Below, piece by piece: positions 10,377-19,570 of a DNA stretch of 64,000 bases. Location: contig NZ_CP074380.1 of assembly GCF_022695595.1 (NCBI RefSeq), positions 4,500,501-4,564,500 of the forward strand. Direction: 5' to 3'. Every line of letters begins with the position of its first letter. Position 1 is the first letter of the stretch. Below the pieces are notes generated by a model. The model was not told the origin of the DNA. It saw only the letters and a list, made by a program, of their open reading frames with translations, and did not search any database. Origin of the DNA: Streptomyces sp. MST-110588. Its GTDB lineage: Bacteria > Actinomycetota > Actinomycetes > Streptomycetales > Streptomycetaceae. The translations under genes were made by a program, and so were the position numbers.

Positions 10377-12416
10377 GTGGGCGACGAGGTCGAGATGGAC
10401 GGCAAGGAGGGCAGGCTGCTCGCCGGCCGGTACCGGCTCGCCGATGTTCTCGGCCGGGGCGGGATGGGCACGGTCTGGCGTGCCCGCGACGAGGTGCTGG
10501 GCCGCACGGTCGCGGTCAAGGAACTGCGCTTCCCGGGCGGCGTGGAGGAGGACGAGAAGCGCCGCCTGATCACCCGTACGCTGCGGGAGGCCAAGGCGAT
10601 CGCCCGGATCCGCAACAACGGAGCCGTCACGGTCTACGACGTGGTCGACGAGGACGACCGGCCGTGGATCGTCATGGAACTCGTCGAGGGCCGCTCGCTG
10701 GCCGAAGTCATACGGGAGGACGGCGCCCTGACGCCGCGCCGTGCGGCCGAGGTCGGGCTCGCCGTGCTCGACGTCCTGCGTGACGCCCACCGCGAAGGCA
10801 TCCTGCACCGCGACGTCAAGCCGTCCAACGTCCTGATGTCCGACGACGGCCGGGTCGTGCTGACCGACTTCGGCATCGCCCAGGTCGAGGGCGACCCCTC
10901 CGTGACCTCGACCGGCATGCTCGTCGGCGCGCCCTCCTACATATCGCCCGAGCGCGCCCGCGGCCACCGGCCCGGCCCGCCCGCCGACCTGTGGTCCCTG
11001 GGCGGCCTGCTGTACGCCTGCGTCGAGGGCGCCCCGCCGTACGACAAGGGCTCGGCCATCGCCACCCTCACGGCGGTCATGACCGAACCCGTCGAACCCC
11101 CCAAGAACGCCGGCGTACTGGAAGAGGTCATCTACGGCCTGCTGGTCAAGGACCCCAAGGCGCGGCTGGACGACGCCGGGGCCCGTGCGCTGCTGACGGA
11201 CGCGGTCCACGCGCCGGACGGCGGCGGACCGCAGCCGCCCCCTCCCGCGGACGCCACGCAGGCGATGGCGCTGCCGGTCCTGCCCGAGACCGGCGCGATG
11301 CGCACCAAGAACGAGCGGAAGCAGGCAGCGGGCGGCGGGCCGCGGCCGGCCGCCGCGCCGAAGGCCAAGGCGCCGTCGCCGGCCAAGCCGCAGCGCAAGG
11401 CCAAGGAGGCCGGCCGGGCGGGCGGCACGCCGGGACGGGAAGCGGCGGGCCGCGCACCGGCTCCGGCGGCCGGGACGCCACCGCGGCCGGTGACACCCCC
11501 GGACCGGGCCGCGCAGCCGGCGACGGCGGTCGCCGGCACGAACCGTCCGGGTTCCGACGCGGACGCGGTCCGGGCACGGGTACGCGGTGCGCTCCAGTCC
11601 GTACGGGGCGCGGCGGCCACCGGTGCGCCGGGCGCCGGGCCCACGGCCGCGGCGCAGGGCGGTCAGCGGCGTCCGGCCGCGCCGCCGCGCGCCTCGGTGA
11701 CGGACGTGGTGCCGCGCCGCACCCTGGTCATCGTGGCCGTGGTGGTCGTGGTCGCGATCGTGAGCACGGTGCTCGCCGTCGCGCTCAGCGGGAACGACGC
11801 CGACGCCGGGCAGGGTGGGAAGGACGGCAAGGCCGCATCGGCGGCGGACGGCGGCACCGGGAAGAGCGCAAACGAGGCCAAGGACGGGGACCAGGGAGGG
11901 GCGGGCACCGGCGCACGGGACGCCACCCGGGCCACGGCGGGCCCGGGGAGCGGATCGCCCTCGCCCAAGGCGGACGGGAAGGAAGCGGCCGGGACGCCGT
12001 ACAAGCACGGCCAGGGCTTCTCCATCAACCTCCCGAAGGGCTGGAAGTACCGTTCCTCCGACTCGGCCGGGGCCCGGTTCACCGGTCCGGACGGGCAGAA
12101 GCTGCTCGTGGGATGGACGAAGACGCCCAAGGACGACCCGGTCGCGGACTGGCGGAACCAGGAGAAGGGGATGCGGCGCTCCCACTACGAGCGCGTCGAC
12201 ATCAAGGGCGTGGAATACCGTGGCTGGAAAACCGCGGACTGGGAGTTCACCTACCGCGACGGCGGCACCGACTACCACACCGTGGACCGCGGGACCGTGG
12301 TCAACGACCACCTCGGGTACGGCCTGATGTACACCGCGCGGGCGGCCGACTGGGACAGCGAGGACACCAAGGCGGCCTGGAAGCTGCTCACGGAGAGCTT
12401 CAAGGCGGCTTCCTGA
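10377..12416 (+). CDS. Membrane Ser/Thr protein kinase with extracellular domain
   Basis: A 679-aa Hanks-type kinase. GTG 10377 is chosen because GAGGGGA lies 5 nt upstream; an upstream in-frame TTG at 10302 is less likely. Kinase domain about 15-280: GRGGMGTVW, lysine K48 in VAVKE, catalytic HRDVKPSN (D146), DFG (D164), APSYISPE. A Pro/Ala/Lys-rich juxtamembrane linker follows. A single membrane span (about 449-470, TLVIVAVVVVVAIVSTVLAV) leads to an outside domain that begins near GFSINLPKGWKYRS. There are no PASTA repeats. The next gene is a pseudokinase with a similar outer domain, so the two may form a receptor pair. Confidence 0.92.
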   Translation: MGDEVEMDGKEGRLLAGRYRLADVLGRGGMGTVWRARDEVLGRTVAVKELRFPGGVEEDEKRRLITRTLREAKAIARIRNNGAVTVYDVVDEDDRPWIVMELVEGRSLAEVIREDGALTPRRAAEVGLAVLDVLRDAHREGILHRDVKPSNVLMSDDGRVVLTDFGIAQVEGDPSVTSTGMLVGAPSYISPERARGHRPGPPADLWSLGGLLYACVEGAPPYDKGSAIATLTAVMTEPVEPPKNAGVLEEVIYGLLVKDPKARLDDAGARALLTDAVHAPDGGGPQPPPPADATQAMALPVLPETGAMRTKNERKQAAGGGPRPAAAPKAKAPSPAKPQRKAKEAGRAGGTPGREAAGRAPAPAAGTPPRPVTPPDRAAQPATAVAGTNRPGSDADAVRARVRGALQSVRGAAATGAPGAGPTAAAQGGQRRPAAPPRASVTDVVPRRTLVIVAVVVVVAIVSTVLAVALSGNDADAGQGGKDGKAASAADGGTGKSANEAKDGDQGGAGTGARDATRATAGPGSGSPSPKADGKEAAGTPYKHGQGFSINLPKGWKYRSSDSAGARFTGPDGQKLLVGWTKTPKDDPVADWRNQEKGMRRSHYERVDIKGVEYRGWKTADWEFTYRDGGTDYHTVDRGTVVNDHLGYGLMYTARAADWDSEDTKAAWKLLTESFKAAS

Positions 12417-12632
12417 CGTGTAGTGAGCACGGTGGGCCCGGTGAGTCCGGTGATTCCGGTGGGTTCGGGCATCGCGGCAATCGCGGTTCGGACGGTTGTG
12501 CAGTCTGCTCGGCGCGGGACCGGACGGGCACGTATCGTGAGTCACCGCAGACCGTACGCAGCCGCAATGGGGGTGAAGGCTGAGCGGAATTGCGAGCGGA
12601 CGTACATCTGACTCGCGCCTTGGGGAGGGTCC

Positions 12633-15430
12633 GTGGACGAGTACGCGGGACGAGTGCTCGCCGAGCGCTACCGCCTTCCGCTGCCACCCGCCGACGCCTA
12701 CGACTTCGTCGAGACCCGCGCGTTCGACACCTACAGCGGGCAGGAAGTCCTGGTACGGCAGGTGCTGCTGCCGGAGGTCGTCGACGCGGAGGTGGTGGGC
12801 GACGGGGCGGGAACCGGTCCGGGGTACGGGGCCGCAAGCGGCCCGCAGTACGGTGCCGGAACCGGTCCGGAGTACGGGAGCGGGACCGGTCCGGAGTACG
12901 GGACCGGGCGGGCCGTACCGGGAAGCAGGCGCCGGGGGGCCGACCGCAGTCCGGCCGATCCCGCGGTGCGGCGCGCGCTGGACGCCGCCACCGCCGCCGC
13001 GCGGCTGCCCGACCACCCCCAACTCGACCAGGTCTTCGACGTCTTCGCGCAGGACGGCAGCCTGTGGGTGGTGAGCGAGCTGGTGGCGGCCCGGCCACTG
13101 ACCGCGCTGCTCGCCGAACGCACCTTGACCCCGCACCGGGCGGCGGAGGTCGCGGCCGACATCCTGACCGCGCTGCGCGCCCTGCACGCGCACGGCTGGA
13201 TCCACCGCAACATCACCGCTCGTACGGTCCTGGTCTGCGACGACGGACGGGCGATCCTGACGGGGCTGGCGGTGGGAGCCGCCGAGGAAGCGCTGTGCGG
13301 GTACGACCCGGTGCCCGGGGAGCCGGACGCGAGGCCGGGGGCCGGCCCGTCCCCGTCCGGTGAGGACGTACGCGAGGACGTACGTGAGGATGCACGCGAC
13401 GACGCACGCAGAACGCGGGCCGGTGCGATCGCCGCCTACCGGGCGGGGGCCCGGGCGGCCGTGGCACGTACGGAGTTGGAGTCGGAGGCGGAGGCAGAGG
13501 CAGGGGCGGACGCCGAGAGGTACCCCGAGGGCGCGGCCGGGCGAACGGTAAACCTGGATAAGGGCGGGCAAGCCGGGCGGTCCGGGCAGGCGTGGCAGCC
13601 GGAGCAGGGGGCGGGACCGCCCGGACCGGTGAGGAAACGGTTGGCCAGGGGCGGGACACGGGCGTACCGGCCGGGTCCGGGCGTCCCGGCGCAGCCCTGG
13701 CGGCCGAGCGGGCGCGGCAGGCGCGGCTCAACGTCGTCGGCGCGGTCACCGAGCGCTGGGCACCCGAACAGGCCGGCCCGGTCCACACCAACTGGCAACT
13801 GGCGCCGCCCGTCGGCCCGGCCACCGACCTGTGGGCGATCGGCGCGCTGCTGTTCCGCAGTGTGCAGGGTCATGCGCCGTTCCCCGAGGAGAGCGTCACC
13901 GAACTGGTGCAGATGGTGTGCTCCGAGCCACCCTCCTATGCCGAGGAGTGCGGGGCGCTGCGCCCCGTGGTGGAGTCCCTGCTGCGGCAGGACCCCGACG
14001 ACCGCCCGGATTTCGAGGAACTGCGCGGCTGGCTGCGCTCGCTGATCCGTACGGCCCCGGAACCGGACCTGGGCAGCCGGGTCGTCACCGTACCGGCGCT
14101 GGACCGGCCGGCCGACCCGCGGCGGCTGCCGATCCTGCGGCGGCGCGGCGAACTCGTCCGCAGGGGCCGGCACAAGCACAAGAAGAGCCGCAGGAAGGCA
14201 CGGCCGGGGAAGGCGCCGCGGACGCCTCAGCAGCCGCAGCAGCAGAGCGCACCGGCCGCCCACGGCATGCGGGCCGGGCTGATCGGGCACATCGGTCTCG
14301 ACGACGCACCGCCCGTTCCCGGGCCCCCGCTGCCGCTGCCGCCGGACTTCTCCGGTGCGGGGGAGTTCATGGGAGTGCCGGAGCATCCGCAGGCCACACG
14401 GACACCGGATACCTTGAACGCGCCAAAGCTGACAAAGACCCCGGCATCTCCGAGGCTTGCGCAAGCCTCGAAAGCCTCGAAAGCCCTGAAGGATCCGAAA
14501 GCGCCGAAAGCTGCGAAAGTGCCGAAGCAGCCCAGGGCGTCGCGGCAGATCCGGCGGAGCAAGGGAGCCGTGGCGCCGCCCGGGCCCGGGGCGTACGGTC
14601 ACAGGGCGCGCGAGCAGGGGATGCGCGAGCACGCATCACGCGAGCGCGGGCCGCGCCACCTCGGCCGGGTGCTGCTCGGCCTGGTCCTGCTGTTGCTGGT
14701 CGCGGCGGTGGCGTACGCGATGCTGTTCATGCCCAAGGCCGGTTCGCAGACCAAGAGCGCGACCGGCGCCCAGGCCCGTACGGGATCGGCGGGTGCGGCG
14801 GACCGGGCCCCCGGCGGGTCCCCGGACGAGAAGACCGGTGGGGACGAGAAGGCCGGTGAGAACGGCAGGACCGACGGAAACGGCAAGTCCGACGGGAACG
14901 GAACGGCCGGTCCGGGCAGTCCCGGCGACAGTCCCGCGCCCGGTGCCGGGCAGCCGCAGACCACCGAGCCCACCGGCCTCGCCAAGGGCTACGAGGTGCG
15001 CAAGGACCCCGAGGGGTTCCAGGTCGCGGTCCGCAAGGGATGGGAGCGGCGCGGCGACAACGGGAGCGGCCGGGTCCGGTACCTGGGCGGCGACTTCGAG
15101 CTGCTGATCGTCCCCGGCCGGGACGCGACCGCCCGCTACGGCACCGACCCGATGGCGTACCAGCAGGACAAGGAGGCGGAGCTGGCGCCCTACCGGGAGT
15201 CGAGCTGGTCCTCCTCCTCGGGGCTGCGGCGGGTCGACGTGGGGCGGACGGCGATGGCCGAGGGCACGTTCACCTGGCAGGACAGCAGCGGTCGCCAGGT
15301 GTACGTACGCAATCTGGCCATGATCCACGCCGGCCGCTACCACCTCGTCCTGGTGATCGGCCCGGACAACGACCGGCGCGAGGTGGACCGGATCTACGAC
15401 CAGGCGACGGGGGCGTACCGGCCCGGCTGA
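12633..15430 (+). pseudogene. Pseudokinase-type membrane protein, frameshifted as read
   Basis: GTG 12633 follows GGGGAGGG. The first frame (12633 to about 13690) carries a kinase-like fold in which the catalytic HRD is HRN (HGWIHRNITARTVLV), DFG is lost (ILTGLAVG) and no glycine loop is visible. The second frame (about 13592-15430) continues with VVGAVTERWAPEQAGPVHTN and kinase C-lobe sequence PATDLWAIGALLF. Then come a lysine-rich linker, a membrane span (LGRVLLGLVLLLLVAAVAYA) and an outer domain resembling that of the previous kinase. The frame change lies in a Gly/Arg-rich linker at about 13560-13690. An 18-nt coding repeat gives GTGPEYGS-type units at 12800-12915. Related Streptomyces proteins are intact, so the break may be a sequence error. 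Confidence 0.75.
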
Positions 15431-15631
15431 GCCGGGGCCGGGTGTTTTGGCCGACTGCCTCGGTCGAGTGCCTTGGCCGAGGGTTTTGGCCGTCGAAGTA
15501 CCGTTTAAGGGTTGTGAGGCGGAGCCGATCGGCAGACGGCGCGGATCTTCCGTTTTCGGCTCTGTGATGACCATCACTCTGTTTCTTTGTGCACGGTGTC
15601 GACCGGATGCCCCGCGGCGGGCGTATGCCCG

Positions 15632-16159
15632 GTGAAGCAGGAGATCCGGGAGAGGCTGTTGACCGTCGAGGAGTTCGAAGAGTTCTACGCCCAGACGGTG
15701 GCGCGTCTCACCGGGCAGTTGTACGTCATGCTCGGCGATCTGCACGAGGCGCAGGACGTCGTGCAGGAAGCATTCGTCAAGGGGTGGAGCCGACGGCGGC
15801 AGCTCGACCGCGAGCGGGAGCCCGAGGCGTGGATCCGTACGGTCGCCTGGCGGCTGGCGGTGAGCCGTTGGCGGTTCCGGCGGCGTACGGCCGAGGCATG
15901 GAAGCGCGGCGGCGCACCGCCGCACCATGTCGAGGCGCCCGGTCCGGACCAGGTGGTGCTGGTCGGCGCGCTGCGTGAGCTGCCGCCCCAGCAGCGCCGC
16001 ACGCTGACCCTGCACTACCTGTGTGACCTCACCGTCGAACAGATCGCCCGCGAGACCGGTCTGTCCGCCAGCACCGTCAAGACGCATCTGGCCCGTGGGC
16101 GCACCGCGCTCGCCCACCGGCTGCACGACCCGCGCATCGAGGAGGCCCCCGGTGTCTGA
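15632..16159 (+). CDS. ECF sigma factor (sigma-24 type)
   Basis: A 175-aa sigma factor. GTG 15632 is the most likely start, although its ribosome site is weak; TTG 15659 preceded by GGGAGAGG is an alternative. Region 2 carries FYAQTVARLTGQLYVMLGD and EAQDVVQEAFVKGWSR. Region 4 carries LPPQQRRTLTLHYLCDLTVE and GLSASTVKTHLARGRTALAH. Its last 8 nt overlap the start of the following membrane protein gene, which suggests a translationally coupled sigma/anti-sigma-like pair. The 200-nt upstream region has repeated TTTTGGCCG words and no clear autoregulatory promoter. Confidence 0.88.
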   Translation: MKQEIRERLLTVEEFEEFYAQTVARLTGQLYVMLGDLHEAQDVVQEAFVKGWSRRRQLDREREPEAWIRTVAWRLAVSRWRFRRRTAEAWKRGGAPPHHVEAPGPDQVVLVGALRELPPQQRRTLTLHYLCDLTVEQIARETGLSASTVKTHLARGRTALAHRLHDPRIEEAPGV

Positions 16160-16766
16160 GACCCCGGTGTCCGAGACCCAGGATCCACTGCGGTCCCTGT
16201 TCCGGCAGGCCGGTGACTTCGGGCAGGCCCGCGCCGGCGCGGCACCCGTCGCGCGCATCGCCGAACGCGGGCGGCGGGCGCACCGGCGCCGCGTCGCCGC
16301 GCTGGCGGTGGCGGCGTGCCTGGTCGTCGCCGGCGGTGGCGCGGCGGTGGCCGCCGCCCTGCTGCCGGGCGAACCCGTGCCCGTCGCCCCGGCCACCAGC
16401 CCCCAGACCGGCCGCCCGGCACCGTCCTCCGGGGCGACCGGCCGGCCGGCGGCGACGGACCCGCCCTCGCCGGACCGCACCCGGCCGGGGTCCACGGCGA
16501 CCGCCGAGGGCTCCACGGCCCCGGCGCACGGGTCGGCGACCTCACCGGACGGATCGGCGACCTCCACAGACGGGCCCGGGATCTCGACGGACGGGCCCGG
16601 GGCCTCGACGCACGGATCGGCGGCCTCGACGGGCGGGTCCGTCACTTCGTCGTACGGGCCCACCACCCACCCTCCGTCCCCAGGGAGCCACGCCTCCTCC
16701 GCGGACCGGGCGTACTCCGGGCGCCGTACGTCCTCCGGGAAGGGCGCCTCCCCGCCCGGAACCTGA
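16152..16766 (+). CDS. Single-span membrane protein coupled to ECF sigma factor
   Basis: 204 aa from GTG 16152, overlapping the sigma gene. About 36 cytoplasmic residues (PLRSLFRQAGDFGQARAGAA) are followed by one membrane segment (about 37-62, VAALAVAACLVVAGGGAAVA) and a long Ser/Thr/Pro/Gly outer tail. The tail is built from an imperfect 24-nt tandem repeat at about 16535-16640. No zinc anti-sigma (HxxxCxxC) motif is present. Position and topology suggest a regulator of the upstream sigma factor, but this is inference. Confidence 0.75.
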   Translation: MSETPVSETQDPLRSLFRQAGDFGQARAGAAPVARIAERGRRAHRRRVAALAVAACLVVAGGGAAVAAALLPGEPVPVAPATSPQTGRPAPSSGATGRPAATDPPSPDRTRPGSTATAEGSTAPAHGSATSPDGSATSTDGPGISTDGPGASTHGSAASTGGSVTSSYGPTTHPPSPGSHASSADRAYSGRRTSSGKGASPPGT

Positions 16767-16848
16767 CCCTTCCGCTTTCCGCCCGTGACCCGGTGGGCCG
16801 CCACCGAGTGGTTCCGTACGCCCAACACCCCACCCGAAAGATCCTCGT

Positions 16849-18123
16849 ATGTCTGTCGCGCCGCCCGAGCCACGCCGCCGTGCACCGCAGTCCGCGCCGC
16901 CCACCGCGCCGCACGAGCCGTCGCCGCACGAGCGGTCGTCGCGGGAGCGGTCCGCGTCCCGCCCCCGGGCCGCCCTTCTGCGCCGCGCGGCAGCCCGGCT
17001 GGGCCCCGCCGACCGCGAGGTGCTGTGGCTGTACCTGCTGACCCGAATATCCATATGGATCACCGCCTACTGTGTCCGGTGGCTGTTCCCGGGGTCCCCC
17101 GATACCCGCGAGACCGACTCCCTCCTCGCGCCCTTCCGGCAGTGGGACTGGGGGCACTTCCTGCACATAGCGCGCGACGGGTACTTCCCCGCGCACTCCG
17201 GCCCCTGGGTGAGCGGCTGGGACAACCGGGAGGCGTTCTTCCCCGGCTTCCCGCTCGCGCTGCGCGCCGTACACGCCGTCGTCCCGGGCTGGACCGCGTC
17301 CGGACTGCTGATCTCCTTCGCGGCCGGGGCCGTCGCCGTCGTGGCGCTGGCCCGGATCGCCCGGCTGTATCTGCCCCACACGGACGCCGGGCGGCGTACC
17401 GTCCTGTTCTTCCTGCTCTCGCCGTGCGCGATCTTCCTGGCCGCCGGCTACACCGAGGCGCTCTTCCTCGCGTTCGCCCTGCCCGCCTGGCTCGCCGCCC
17501 AGCGGCGCAACTGGCCCGCCGCGGCCGTCCTGACGGCCCTGGCCACGACCGTACGCATCAGCGGCCTGTTCGTCGCCGCCGCCATCGGTCTCCACTTCCT
17601 CCTCACCGCCCGCACCCGCCGGCAGTGGCGCTCGCTGCCCTGGACGTTCCTGCCCGCGCTGCCGGCGGCCCTGTACTCCTGGTACCTGCACGGGTACACC
17701 GGCGACTGGATGGCCTGGAAGCACGCCCAGGAGCGCGGCTGGTACCGCACCTTCCACACCCCGTGGGAAGCGTGGTCCACCACCTGGCAGGGGGCCTTCG
17801 ACGGGACGCAGGCCACCGGATACGCCTTCATGTTCCAGGCGGAACTGCTGGCGATGCTCCTCGGAGTCGTGCTGCTCGGCCTGCTGCTGTGGCGGCGCCG
17901 CTGGCCCGAGGCGGCCTACCTCGGCCTCACCCTGTGGGCCCTGGGCACCTCCTACTGGTTCATGTCGGTCCCCCGCTCCACCCTCCTGTGGTGGCCCCTG
18001 TGGATCGGACTGGCCGCCTGGAGCCTGCGCAGACCGCGCGTCAAGGCCGTCTATCTCTGCCTCGCCGCGCCCTTGTCGGCCGTCTTCGCCCTCACCTTCC
18101 TGACGGGGCGGTGGGCCGGCTGA
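16849..18123 (+). CDS. PIG-V-like membrane mannosyltransferase family protein
   Basis: A 424-aa integral membrane protein with about nine hydrophobic spans. It resembles bacterial relatives of GPI mannosyltransferase II (PIG-V). The first outer loop has WDWGHFLHIARDGYF and the segment NREAFFPGFPLALR, in keeping with a GT-C fold with acidic residues in loop 1. The sugar acceptor is unknown; polyprenyl-phosphate-mannose-dependent protein or lipid glycosylation is plausible. The first 45 residues are Pro/Arg-rich and disordered. The ribosome site is weak (GAAAGATCC). Confidence 0.8.
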   Translation: MSVAPPEPRRRAPQSAPPTAPHEPSPHERSSRERSASRPRAALLRRAAARLGPADREVLWLYLLTRISIWITAYCVRWLFPGSPDTRETDSLLAPFRQWDWGHFLHIARDGYFPAHSGPWVSGWDNREAFFPGFPLALRAVHAVVPGWTASGLLISFAAGAVAVVALARIARLYLPHTDAGRRTVLFFLLSPCAIFLAAGYTEALFLAFALPAWLAAQRRNWPAAAVLTALATTVRISGLFVAAAIGLHFLLTARTRRQWRSLPWTFLPALPAALYSWYLHGYTGDWMAWKHAQERGWYRTFHTPWEAWSTTWQGAFDGTQATGYAFMFQAELLAMLLGVVLLGLLLWRRRWPEAAYLGLTLWALGTSYWFMSVPRSTLLWWPLWIGLAAWSLRRPRVKAVYLCLAAPLSAVFALTFLTGRWAG

Positions 18124-18217
18124 CGCCGGGGCCGTCGGCCGCCACGTGCCTTTGTCGTCCCGCCCGCCGTCATGCGCGTGCCTTGCCGGTCCCCGGAGTG
18201 ACGGCTAGCCTCAAAAA

Positions 18218-18232
18218 CTGACGGGGCATCAG
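18218..18232. promoter_or_regulatory. Shared palindromic operator, site 1
   Basis: CTGACGGGGCATCAG, preceded by an A5 run, 36 nt before the amidohydrolase start. It is one of nine related 15-mers in the window that lie at promoters of CoA-metabolism genes. Confidence 0.7.
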
Positions 18233-18267
18233 ATGGGGACGGACCGGGCGAGGGGAAGGCCGAGCCG

Positions 18268-19560
18268 ATGGAGCTGCCGCGCATCGTCAGCGTCGACGAC
18301 CACGTGATCGAGCCCGCCCACCTCTTCGAGACCTGGCTGCCGGCCAAGTACCGGGACCGCGGGCCGCGTCCGCTGACGGCCGGCATCGGCGAGCTGGAGT
18401 ACACCAGCGGCAAGTACGTCATCACCATGGACCCGGACGGCCCGCCGGCCGACTGGTGGATCTATGAGGACCTGAAGTTCCCGTACAAGCGGAACATCGC
18501 CGCCGTCGGCTTCGACCGCGACGAGATGACCCTCGAAGGCATCACCCGGGCCGAGATGCGGCCGGGCTGCTGGGACCCCAAGGAACGCCTGAAGGACATG
18601 GACCTCAACCATGTCGAGGCGTCGCTGTGCTTCCCCACGTTCCCGCGCTTCTGCGGCCAGACCTTCGCCGAGGCGCACGACAAGGAGGTCGCGCTCGCCT
18701 GCGTACGGGCCTACAACGACTGGATGGTGGAGGAGTGGTGCGGGGACAGCGGGGGGCGGCTGATCCCGCTGTGCATCGTCCCGCTGTGGGACGTCACCCT
18801 CGCCGTCGCCGAGATCAGGCGCAACGCGGCACGTGGCGTCAAGGCCGTCACCTTCAGCGAGATTCCCCCCTATCTGGGCCTGCCGTCCATCCACACCGGC
18901 TACTGGGACCCGTTCTTCGCGGTCTGCGAGGAGACCGGGACGGTGGTCAACATGCACATCGGGTCCAGCTCCCAGATGCCGGCCGCCTCGCCCGACGCGC
19001 CGCCCGCCGTCCAGGCCGCGCTGAGCTTCAACAACGCGATGGCCTCCATGACGGACTTCCTCTTCAGCGGGGTGCTGGTGCGCTTCCCCCGCCTCAAACT
19101 GGCCTACAGCGAGGGCCAGATGGGGTGGATACCGTACGCGCTGGAGCGGGCCGACGACGTGTGGCGGGAGCACCGGGCGTGGGGCGGCGTGCGGGACCTG
19201 GTCCCCGAGCCGCCGTCCACGTACTACTACCGGCAGATCTTCTGCTGCTTCTTCCGCGACAAGCACGGCATCGCCTCGCTGGACGTCGTCGGACGGGACA
19301 ACGCCACCTTCGAGACCGACTACCCGCACGTCGACTCGACCTTCCCGCACACCAGGGAAGTCGCCCTGGACCATGTGAAGGGGCTGGACGCGGAGACCGT
19401 CCACAAGCTGATGCGCGGCAATGCGATCCGGATGCTGGATCTTGATCTCGACCGGGACCGGGACCGGGACCTGGACCTGGACCCGGACCCGGGCCGTAAC
19501 GGTGTTACAGGGCGGGAGGCGGACCCGCACCCGTACCCGCACCTGAACGCGGACGCGTGA
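18268..19560 (+). CDS. Amidohydrolase-family metal-dependent hydrolase
   Basis: A 430-aa protein of the amidohydrolase-2 group, related to ACMS decarboxylase and to hydrolases found in actinobacterial sterol clusters. Candidate metal ligands: the N-terminal DDH of VSVDDHVIEP, the histidine of VNMHIGSSS, and the aspartate of FETDYPHVDSTFPH. Residues from about 390 form a low-complexity Asp/Arg/Leu tail encoded by a hexamer-like repeat (19440-19500) not expected in the family. It is the first gene of an operon with two acyl-CoA dehydrogenases, 10 nt apart, behind operator site 1. The exact reaction (hydrolysis or decarboxylation) is unknown. Confidence 0.85.
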   Translation: MELPRIVSVDDHVIEPAHLFETWLPAKYRDRGPRPLTAGIGELEYTSGKYVITMDPDGPPADWWIYEDLKFPYKRNIAAVGFDRDEMTLEGITRAEMRPGCWDPKERLKDMDLNHVEASLCFPTFPRFCGQTFAEAHDKEVALACVRAYNDWMVEEWCGDSGGRLIPLCIVPLWDVTLAVAEIRRNAARGVKAVTFSEIPPYLGLPSIHTGYWDPFFAVCEETGTVVNMHIGSSSQMPAASPDAPPAVQAALSFNNAMASMTDFLFSGVLVRFPRLKLAYSEGQMGWIPYALERADDVWREHRAWGGVRDLVPEPPSTYYYRQIFCCFFRDKHGIASLDVVGRDNATFETDYPHVDSTFPHTREVALDHVKGLDAETVHKLMRGNAIRMLDLDLDRDRDRDLDLDPDPGRNGVTGREADPHPYPHLNADA

Positions 19561-19570
19561 GGGCGGTCCG

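Noticed and set aside
10374..13571. 1065-codon minus-strand frame
   Set aside because: Antisense of the kinase and pseudokinase genes; Arg/Gly/Pro composition, no recognisable motif.
14636..16885. 749-codon minus-strand frame
   Set aside because: Antisense shadow over the pseudokinase C terminus, sigma factor and membrane protein.
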